Source: Clitopilus passeckerianus (taxonomy: Eukaryota > Basidiomycota > Agaricomycetes > Agaricales > Entolomataceae). Taken from it: a stretch of DNA of 64,000 bases. The stretch spans positions 1,116,001-1,180,000 of the forward strand of contig CALYLX010000111.1 in assembly GCA_944990035.1 (NCBI GenBank), written 5' to 3'. How positions within the stretch are numbered: the first letter of the stretch is position 1; the number at the start of each line of letters is the position of its first letter. A program made the translations under genes and the position numbers. The notes beneath the pieces were generated by a model that was not told the DNA's origin, searched no databases, and worked only from the letters and a program-made list of their open reading frames with translations. Below are positions 56,374-64,000 of the stretch, one piece after another.

Positions 56374-57889
56374 TCACCAGAGATCGTGTTCAGTGCTGAA
56401 CGCTTCGTTGTAGCTGAGGATGGTCCAGCGGGCAAGTCCCGTTGCCCTCAACAATGGGAACCACTCGACCAGCTTCTTCTCCAAGTGCTGCCCTTCAGGA
56501 TAATCATCCTCCATTGAAGCAGCATCACTGATATCCTCAACCTCGGTGGTTCCTCCGTCGATGTCATAACGCTGGGCCAGAGAATCCAACTCCAGCAAAA
56601 CTATGTTTAGATTGACCCCACGAAGCTGTCCATGTTCATTGGCGGTCTTGATTATTCCAGCGAGCTCCTGGTCTATATTCAGTGCATGGAGGTCGTGCCG
56701 CAAGTTTTCATGGGGATCAATGCCCAAATCTGCATCGATAGGATTGGGACAATGCTCGATGGTGAGATTTAGAGATTTCACGCTCTTTGGGAGGTCACAT
56801 TCTTTGAGAATGCGAATGATCATAGCGAGGTGTTGGTATCCTCGGTGTCGATGATAAAAATCCATGTATTCGGTGGAAAGCTTCGCGTGAATATCCACGA
56901 ACCTCAACTCCTGAAGAGTTGCACCACAGAAGTCAAGCGGAACCTATAATTTCATCACTTTAGATAGACTCACGCTGGAAAAAGACTGAGCCTACCAAGT
57001 TATAATCAATTTCGTCCTCGCCATGGTCTCATATAAATACTGGCCGGAACTTCCAAGAAAGGCGCTGGACCGAAGTGTTGCAGAACGGTATCAATCGTTG
57101 AATGACAGCGAGGGTATCGAACTCGTTGATGACCAGCCTGGTAAGCCTCCTAAGGTCGAGACGGGAGTCTGTGCTATCCATGTAATATGGTAGCCTGCGT
57201 GTCACAGGGCCATCCAACGCCAAACTCTCCAGGTAAACTCTAGGCTCCGTGGGTGGTTGGGGTGATTGGGTAGGCAACGAGCTAGGATGATTCTGAGGAA
57301 AGATGTGCTCCTCAACAGACTCTCCTGCTATCTCTAAATGCTTGAGGGCAGCACCACTAAGGGTTCCCAGAGGAAATCCATGACATATTCCCCGCAATTT
57401 CACGGTCGTGAGCGTGGAGCCCTGTAGAAGGGTTTCCACTGCTTCTCTAAGGGCAGAAGGGAATCGGTTCCAGTGAGGGCACCCGGAGCCAGACATGCAA
57501 GCCATGTCCCACAGAAAAGTCTGTAATCGACCATGGTGAGTGATGAGTCGAAGTATGGCGGGGAAAATTGGATGGTGAATGACCCATCGGCCGTGAACAT
57601 GGAGAACGCGAACATGGTGTATCGGGGTGATGTTGGCTTCCATTTTAGCCAAAAGGCGAAATAGGTCAGGCAGACGTTTTGACGTATAGAATATTGACGG
57701 GGAACCGAGAACAATCCTTCGAAGAAGCCGTTTCTGAGCTTCAGGAGTCCATGCTTTGCATGTCTCCGCACACCGTTGTAGAGCTTTCCATGGAGGAGAT
57801 CCGCCAATAACGGCGTGCTCTGCATAATCGAATACAAGTTCGTCCATGATAAGCCGTATAACGTCAAGTGGGATAAAGGTTTTCGCCAT
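56374..57889 (-). pseudogene. F-box protein A with in-frame stop
   Basis: The start MAKTFIPLDVIRLIMDELVF and following ETCKAWTPEAQKRLLRRIVL are F-box-like, and LRR-like sequence follows. The frame ends at TGA 57031-57029 after SVQRLSWKFRPVFI. The same frame continues directly with DHGEDEIDYNL to a 52-nt intron (56995-56944) and then VPLDFCGATLQELRFVDIHA and SLNLTIEHCPNPID to the stop at 56374. Counting through the TGA gives 487 sense codons, almost the 491 of the tandem paralog at 58410-59885, whose SLTWRF and LTVQIEHCPDI segments line up. A 97-nt intron (donor GTATTT at the stop, acceptor at 56944) could remove the TGA but would delete conserved residues. Best read as a recently inactivated F-box gene. 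Confidence 0.65.
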
Positions 57890-58409
57890 GGGTGAGAAAA
57901 TGGGTGCCAGTAGCTGGCGATTCGACCGTCTTAGCCCATGTCTTTTATAGCCATTTTGCCTATCCAGGTCATGTGTGGTTCGTTTTCAGGGCCAGTAAAA
58001 CACTTGATGCCTTAGAAATAACCGAGGAGGTGTGGCGCAAGAATTGTAGCAATTGTAGCCTCTGGCAGCGATTATAAGAAATTAGAAGACCTGGTAATCC
58101 ATGATATTCCATGACAAGCTTACATTGTTTGGTTTACATCAACCGGATCATGCCAAATAGTGATGCGCGCCTCGGCTAACAGATGACCACCGGAATGGTC
58201 CGGAACCGAAATTGTTCGTTGAGTTTCCATGAGTTTCCAGTTGAGTTGTGATGAGTTTCTGTGCGTCACCAAGCATCCGATGGCGAAGGGGTGACTCCTT
58301 CGTACTCTAAACGACCAAATTATGGTCGCCTCGCGTTATAAATACAAATACAGGACGATGTAGTATGCACATATTCAAAGAGTTTCTATCTATGTAGTTG
58401 GAACTTAAA
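57890..58409. other. Spacer between tandem F-box genes
   Basis: This 520-nt stretch holds the promoter of F-box gene A and the 3' flank of F-box gene B. No other feature was recognised. Confidence 0.5.
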
Positions 58410-59885
58410 TTATGTGTCAATTCTGTATGTTTTGTTCGGGCATAAAATACGGCGATCCAGGGCCGAGATGCTCGCTATCGGGACTGTATTTAACAGAGGA
58501 AAACATCGATCTACCTCAATTTGAAGGGTTTCGAGAATGTCTTTAGCCAAGAATTCTTCATAGTCACCTCGAGGTCTACCAGCCTGAGTCTGGTGTAAGG
58601 AGTCCGGTCTATCTGGCGCACACAGTAGAAACTCAACGCTGAGTTTCTGCAGTTGCCTGCCGATACTTTTCTCTGTGCAGGCACGAGCGAAAAAGCTATC
58701 CATTTCCGATTGCTTGATTGTTTTACGCAGAATGCCGTGGGGTCCCTCCCAAGTTTGCCAGTGGTACCTTGGCTGATTGATATCGGGACAGTGTTCAATT
58801 TGAACAGTCAACATTTTCAGCTGCCTTGGAAAATGGTTTCCTTTAAGGATACCCATTGCCAGTGAGAAGTGTCGATAGAGCATAAAGTGGTCGTCATCTA
58901 TCGAAAATCCATCATCAAGGCGAGCATGCAGAGTAAGATTTTGAAGGTTGCCGAAGCTGTCCGGAGGGAACTGTCGGGTATCTGAATCGTCAGCACAAGA
59001 GGTTGCGTATGTTAAGGTGGGATGGCTACGCACCCATTCTGTCCTCCTAAAGGGACTAAAATCGTCACCGGTGAACCTCCAGGTTAGAGATTCCAGCGTG
59101 CCACTACACGTTGTGAGGACGTCATGAGCCTGACGCTGAAGTTCCAGCTCGTTGATAACGAGTTCCTTTAGGCGATGGAGATCAATAGGGCCATCGGATA
59201 GTTTTAGATAGTGCTTGGACACCTCCGCTGCTATTCCGGTCAATTCCAAGACCTTCAGATTGGATAGTGCTGGTGAGGAAGACAAGGTTGTTGGCGCAGC
59301 AATGATGGGGTTTGACTGCGACTCCGGGAGGGAAGAGGCAGGGATTTGTAACAACTCTTGGTCGTTCGCCCTGAGAAACCTCACCGATTGGAGGTGAGGG
59401 CAGCGAAACACCTCGTTCACCACGGGCTGGAGCCGCACTGGGAATTCAAACCAGTGACAACCACCAGTTGTGTTCCCAACTCGCCACACAAACTCGCGTA
59501 ACTCCCCAGCCTGAGCGACGAGGTTGAGGATGAATGGAAAGTCAGGATCCCAAGTGACCCAGTCTTGTTCTATGTCTAGCACCCGAACGTACTGGACCAA
59601 GTTCCTGTTCTGGTGCATTGACTCCCGCAGACTTCTCAGGCTCTTTCTGTCCTTCATCACAGCATTACGACGGACAGCAGAATAGGGTGTAGCGAGTGTC
59701 TTGAGGGCAACGCGTCGGAATATCCGCTGTTGAGCGAGAGGTCTCCAAAAGCCGCAAACCAGGGAGCATGACTTTAAAGCCATCAGTGCCCATGAGTCTG
59801 GGTCCCGCTGAGAGCTGAAGATATCAATTAGTTCGTCAAAGACGATCGATACGATGTCGAGTGGAATGTGATTCTCAGCCTCCAT
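58410..59885 (-). CDS. F-box protein B (intron-less, 491 residues)
   Basis: A single exon encodes MEAENHIPLDIVSIVFDELI, with SCSLVCGFWRPLAQQRIFRR completing an F-box-like N-terminus. Leu-rich segments follow, for example LVQYVRVLDIEQDWVTWDPD, HLQSVRFLR, NLKVLELTGIAAEVSKHYLK and LKMLTVQIEHCPDI. F-box proteins recruit targets to SCF ubiquitin ligases through Skp1; the target is unknown. It is paralogous to gene A next to it (same opening IPLDxxxxxxDELx, similar length, shared IEHCP). Gene A has one intron at its C-terminal third that gene B lacks. Start is the first ATG of the frame. Confidence 0.8.
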   Translation of the reverse strand: MEAENHIPLDIVSIVFDELIDIFSSQRDPDSWALMALKSCSLVCGFWRPLAQQRIFRRVALKTLATPYSAVRRNAVMKDRKSLRSLRESMHQNRNLVQYVRVLDIEQDWVTWDPDFPFILNLVAQAGELREFVWRVGNTTGGCHWFEFPVRLQPVVNEVFRCPHLQSVRFLRANDQELLQIPASSLPESQSNPIIAAPTTLSSSPALSNLKVLELTGIAAEVSKHYLKLSDGPIDLHRLKELVINELELQRQAHDVLTTCSGTLESLTWRFTGDDFSPFRRTEWVRSHPTLTYATSCADDSDTRQFPPDSFGNLQNLTLHARLDDGFSIDDDHFMLYRHFSLAMGILKGNHFPRQLKMLTVQIEHCPDINQPRYHWQTWEGPHGILRKTIKQSEMDSFFARACTEKSIGRQLQKLSVEFLLCAPDRPDSLHQTQAGRPRGDYEEFLAKDILETLQIEVDRCFPLLNTVPIASISALDRRILCPNKTYRIDT

Positions 59886-61405
59886 CCGTTGGAATGGGAA
59901 AGATCAGGGATAAGGTCAAATCCCGTCGCTCCAAGCTGTCAGAGTCATCTCTTGTCAGCTAAGGTAGATGTGACAGATCAAGTAGCTGTATTTGTACCTC
60001 ATTGGCTGTAATAGCTCTCATTGATACCGACTTTGGGTTTCTGGGCAGATGACATTGCCCAAGCTTGTTTCGACTAGTTTATTGCAATATATGCTAACGG
60101 CTTTCAATGTCTACCTACCAGTGCTACGCTACCGTCGTATTCTTAACCATGACATCATTTGCCGACGTGACCTTCATGAGGATGTTAATCCTGCTTCAAG
60201 CATCTGCATCAATGCTTGACCAATGCCAAAACCGCCGACACCTTGACTGGAGACGTTCTGGCACCAACCCGTTATTGGAGTTCCCGTCGGAGGGTGACAA
60301 AGTACGGTGAGGGGATCACGCGGAAGCAGACAATCGCCTTTCCCGTCAGCATTAATCGATAATCGTTCGTTTTCCGTGTAGGGAATGGCCCAATTCCAAC
60401 AACGATGAAGCGCGCAGTGGGTCAATTAAAATCGACGATCAGTACAATATACAATATCGCAAACGCCGTGATCCCAGAGTAGTCTGAGGTGCGCAGGGCA
60501 TAGGCTATTGATGAATCAACTTGAAAACGTAGGGTCATGCTGCTCAATCCTGAAGGTTGAACTAGTTCTAATGCAGGAGCCTCTAGAAAGCGGTGCCATC
60601 GTTTTTTGGATTCTCGGTGGTGTATCTCGCCAGGCACAGCTCGATTTATGATTCTCATTGCCTCTCCCGATACTGAGCAGGCTCCTGAATTGATGTTCCG
60701 TCGAGCAGAGCAGATAGCTGTCCAAGTCCAAGTCAGAGCAACTTATTGTGGTGATCATATAATCTCCTTGATTGCACCTCCATCATCGGACCGGGATTCC
60801 ATAGCTGCTGATATTTTCACTATGCTTGTGGAACGATCGCACCGGGACCTGAGCTGACATATACAGAATTTTGGTCGATGGTTGCTGCGATGGGGTATTG
60901 ATTATCTCTTGGGGAATTGCAGGGTAAACTAGTTGCCACAGAATGGACCTCTTGCGTGTGATTTTCTCTGAGTGAATCAGGACTGCAGTCCAAAGAGTCC
61001 TTCATCTCAGAGTGTGGATAGCCTAGCTCATTACGTCGTCATTGGGGGCGCTAGACTCATCGTACTCGACAAATTATGGCAGCAAGTGGTAAAGGGCAAA
61101 GATATCATGCTCCGAATGGCGCTTGGAAAGTTTTCCCCATTTATCCCTTTTTCTCATTGATGAGATCACTACGCCAAAATTGAGTTTTGGGGGCTACCGA
61201 GCGGATATCCACACCTACACCACGCACACCCAATGCGGCTGACTCGGACTCTCTTACGGTTGGGGGCTGGGGTCCGTCTAAATAGTTTCAGCTATGGCGG
61301 GGTGGTTGACTACATACCGCCACCTTTACCGTCATTACAACAGCAACAGCAAGACCGGACTTGCTCTCGCCCTTCATAGAGCTTGAACGATAGCGAGTCT
61401 CAAGA
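59886..61405. other. Divergent intergenic region, no gene recognised
   Basis: About 1.5 kb lie between F-box gene B (minus) and F-box gene C (plus). Short frames at 60422-60857 on both strands lack motifs. Promoters of both genes must be here. Confidence 0.5.
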
Positions 61406-63409
61406 ATGAATTCGAACGGCCGTATCACAGGGTCAAGCTCAGGGTTCATGAAAGGCCCAAGCGAGCATAGACAACGATCTCGGAGTCATGCGCGTACATC
61501 GTCATTGGCGTCTCCTTCGGCCACCTCTCCCTGCTTCACCTCCTCTCACTCGCATGCATCGCACAGGCTCCCGTCAGAGCTCTGGCTAGAAATATTCTCC
61601 AATTTATCCTCATCCTCGGATATTTTCAGCATTACACTCGCCTGCACCTCGTTTTGCACGCTCGCCCAGCCGCTACTTTTCACCACACTCGACGTGTGCC
61701 CCTTCTTCCTGGGCTATAACGGCTCCGGGCCCATCCTCCGCTCAAATGCGTATCTAAAGCGGACTAAAGAGCGGATCGCGCTGTACACGAGTAGCGTCAA
61801 AATCCGAAGTAACGTCAAAAACGTCTGGGTCTCTCCTTACACTAGGAGCACATCTAGTGGGAGCGGTGCGGTGGCTGGTGCAGAGAACGGAAGACGTGAT
61901 TATTTGGATCCTGGATTGGTAGTTGCGGAAGTTGTCAATGCATTGCATCTGTTTCCAAATCTGAGGAGCCTGAGCTGGCACGCGGTAGAGATGAAGTGGG
62001 AGTGGTGGAACGTCATTTCGAGCCTTCAGCTGCGCTCCCTATGGATCAACGCGTCTTCGTTCCCTGCAATTGCGCCTCCCCCTTCACCTTCTGCATTTAC
62101 TGTTCCTCTTCCCCAATCTCTTCCATCCGATCAGGAAGATGAGAAATTCTCATCTTCGGATCCTTTACTTCCTCAATCTCTCCCAATCTCTCACCTTTAC
62201 CTTGACCACTGGGCTTATAATGGTGCCCTCACCAACCACGTCTCCATCGCCGAATCACACTCCCCAGGCGTCCAGCTTGACATCCTCACCCTTACCGTTT
62301 TGCCCTCGGTCATCGAAACCATATCTGTACCCAGGCCGAGCACCGCCCGATGGGTAGTCGAGCTAATGTTACAATATGGGCACCAAGGCGTGAAGTTCGA
62401 GAAGTTGACGCACCTGAGTCTGCCATATGCCGTCTTCAGCACTTCCGGCTCAAACACCGCTGGAACTGTGGATGATTTGTTCAAAGCCCTGGAGAACTGT
62501 CCCAACCTGGAACAGCTTCACATTTTTGAACCACCTTCAGTTGGGAGGTCCCGGCCGGTCATTCTTCCTCCTCTTCCTCAGACGACGCTTCCGAAACTAT
62601 GCACCTTTGAAGGGCCATATGTCTTCGCTCCTGTTTTCCTCAATGGCGAGAGACCAGTCACGAAACTTACCCTTTGGGGCTTGGACGGAAGTGGCGCGGT
62701 TTGCGACTCGGGCAAGCTGGAGAGTGTGCTGAGAGAGTTGGCGGATCGGGATTATGGAGTAGAGAGCATTAAGGCGAACGTTTCAGGGATTATCAGGGAG
62801 TTGATGGAGGTGCTTGCAGAGTTTAGGGACTTGAAGTTCTTAAGCCTGAGTTCAAGCTCGGGAGAGGCATTCAGTAATAGGATGAGTGAAGGATTTGCGA
62901 ACTTTGGCGTTGGAGCGGGCAGGTACTCTGTTTTTGTAAGTTGTTCCCCTTCCAAAGGATGCGGAATGTGTACTGACCGTTTGTTGAAGGCCCTTTACGA
63001 CCTCCTCCGGAATGTTCACCTTCCACCACAACTAGAATCTTTGAAGATTTCGACACGACTAGATAGCCATCATTCATCTGGTGGTCTAGATGCTGAATCA
63101 CAGCAAACAGAAGCATTGTATCTGATAGAGTCCCTCAAGATGGAGAATCCTAGACTGGAGAGCGTGGAGATCGCGTATGGGGGTTATTGGATGGGAAATT
63201 ATTGCGTTAGGTGGAACAAGAGAGCCTCGGTAGAGGTGAACGAGAATTCTAGGAGGAGGCATAGTACACTTATTTGGGAAGGAAGTATGGGTGAGGCTGG
63301 TACGAAGGAGATTATTCAAGTGGATGTAACTGATATTGCCGAGGGCGTTGGGAGGAGACAAAGGGAGAGACAGGGGATGGCTGGTTTATCGAATGGTTGT
63401 CGAAGATGA
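61406..63409 (+). CDS. F-box protein C
   Basis: ATG at 61406 opens a Ser-rich leader, then a clear F-box at residues 54-95: HRLPSELWLEIFSNLSSSSD, IFSITLACTSFCTLAQPLLF. A long LRR-like C-terminal part follows, with LFPNLRSLSWHAVEMKWEWW, ISHLYLDHWAYNG, LEQLHIFEPPSVGR and LRNVHLPPQLESLKISTRLD. One frame is open to 63409 (667 codons). A consensus 54-nt intron (62936-62989, GTAAGT...GTTGAAG) lies in it without a stop. Splicing would drop 18 residues (including SCSPSKGCGMC), giving 649. It is not an obvious paralog of genes A and B. SCF substrate recognition is inferred. Confidence 0.85.
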   Translation: MNSNGRITGSSSGFMKGPSEHRQRSRSHARTSSLASPSATSPCFTSSHSHASHRLPSELWLEIFSNLSSSSDIFSITLACTSFCTLAQPLLFTTLDVCPFFLGYNGSGPILRSNAYLKRTKERIALYTSSVKIRSNVKNVWVSPYTRSTSSGSGAVAGAENGRRDYLDPGLVVAEVVNALHLFPNLRSLSWHAVEMKWEWWNVISSLQLRSLWINASSFPAIAPPPSPSAFTVPLPQSLPSDQEDEKFSSSDPLLPQSLPISHLYLDHWAYNGALTNHVSIAESHSPGVQLDILTLTVLPSVIETISVPRPSTARWVVELMLQYGHQGVKFEKLTHLSLPYAVFSTSGSNTAGTVDDLFKALENCPNLEQLHIFEPPSVGRSRPVILPPLPQTTLPKLCTFEGPYVFAPVFLNGERPVTKLTLWGLDGSGAVCDSGKLESVLRELADRDYGVESIKANVSGIIRELMEVLAEFRDLKFLSLSSSSGEAFSNRMSEGFANFGVGAGRYSVFVSCSPSKGCGMCTDRLLKALYDLLRNVHLPPQLESLKISTRLDSHHSSGGLDAESQQTEALYLIESLKMENPRLESVEIAYGGYWMGNYCVRWNKRASVEVNENSRRRHSTLIWEGSMGEAGTKEIIQVDVTDIAEGVGRRQRERQGMAGLSNGCRR

Positions 63410-63727
63410 TCAATTATCTATTGTGAAAGATACCCTATTACATTATTCCTACATATGCTGCATATTATTACATTTCTACTATTAGCTGCCCGTAACTTGA
63501 TTTGTAACGACCTTTTACGAATGACACGACTTCCAGTACACAACCCGACTGAAAAAGAGTAATGTTTACTCACCCATTGCGGTTCAACATGATCTTACTC
63601 ACCTAGAGTACTCTGATACGGCAAAGGCTTAAGTTATACAAAGACCAAGGAACAATGGATTGCTTTACATTCTACGTATGGCGATTCGACCCCGCCTCAG
63701 TGACTACGTCTGCTGTATAGTAGGTTG
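63410..63727. other. Convergent spacer
   Basis: This is the AT-rich 3' spacer between F-box gene C (plus) and the partial gene at the right edge (minus). No feature was recognised. Confidence 0.5.
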
Positions 63728-63951
63728 TCATTCTTCGAGAGGTGTAATTCTGAAGGACTGGGATTTCGTGAGCAGAGAGGGCCCAAGCCAAGGACGGAGC
63801 TGGATCTAAAGGAAGGGGAATATGAGATGTAGCACGTTTTCAGATAAAAGAAAGGGTATTAATACTTACAGGCTCCCCAGCAACCATATCTATTCCGATG
63901 GTCCAAGCCAGGGGTCCAAGATCAAGGCCGAGTGGATCTTCGACACAGATG
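63728..63951 (-). CDS. C-terminal exons of an unidentified gene (runs off the right edge)
   Basis: Two exons on the minus strand are 63951-63870 and 63805-63728, joined by a 64-nt intron (GTAAGT...TTTAG). They encode CVEDPLGLDLGPLAWTIGID, then MVAGEPIQLRPWLGP, then SLLTKSQSFRITPLEE and stop. An acceptor (CTCTAG) precedes the first of them, so more exons lie beyond 64000. I do not recognise the family from this fragment. Confidence 0.5.
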
Positions 63952-64000
63952 CTAGAGTTACGTCGGTTGGAAATCATATGAATTCGTCGCAAAAACAATG

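Overview
This window reads as nuclear DNA of a basidiomycete, most likely an Agaricomycete mushroom. Genes are split by many short GT-AG introns (mostly 46-63 nt) and intergenic gaps are small. The gene set includes a chitin synthase, a HET-C protein, a DUF6535 membrane protein, F-box proteins and a small membrane protein ending in PFYGGYYNA. Exon junctions below were read by hand from splice consensus, reading phase and family motifs. Where exact coordinates are given, the summed exon lengths are a multiple of three unless stated otherwise.

Positions 1-8360 are a decayed, duplicated region. They hold two diverged copies of the 5' part of a conserved Agaricomycete gene (about 938-1498 and 5232-8350, minus strand), a diverged copy of its 3' flank (about 2850-3230 versus 4766-5290), and an F-box/LRR-like remnant (1921-2800). 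In-frame stops and frameshifts are visible.

Positions 8677-14639 hold a compact run of ordinary genes: a 2H cyclic phosphodiesterase, a HET-C protein with a very long Gly/Tyr/Lys/Asp tail, tubulin cofactor A and Mediator subunit 11. Positions 16408-24042 hold two paralogous bHLH factors on the minus strand, flanking a multi-pass membrane protein. Positions 25111-32806 hold a 1363-residue low-complexity protein convergent with an 11-exon chitin synthase.

Positions 35229-48521 carry casein kinase 1, COPI gamma subunit, pantothenate kinase, a protein with three homeodomains and a DUF6535 protein, all on the plus strand. Positions 48964-56084 carry a polyprenyl diphosphate synthase paralog without its Asp-rich motifs, a LAMTOR2-like roadblock protein, a Rab5 GTPase with a 6-nt microexon, and a divergently placed tandem-RRM protein. 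Positions 56374-63409 hold three F-box genes, one with an internal stop. The C-terminal exons of an unidentified gene run off the right edge.

Several neighbours share a cell process. LAMTOR2-like and Rab5 both act on endosome/lysosome membranes, and COPI gamma acts in Golgi-ER transport. Chitin synthase builds the wall. No mobile element, tRNA, rRNA or CRISPR array could be supported. The most interesting items are the Rab5 microexon, the triple-homeodomain protein, the motif-less Coq1 paralog and the decaying duplicated gene family at the left end.
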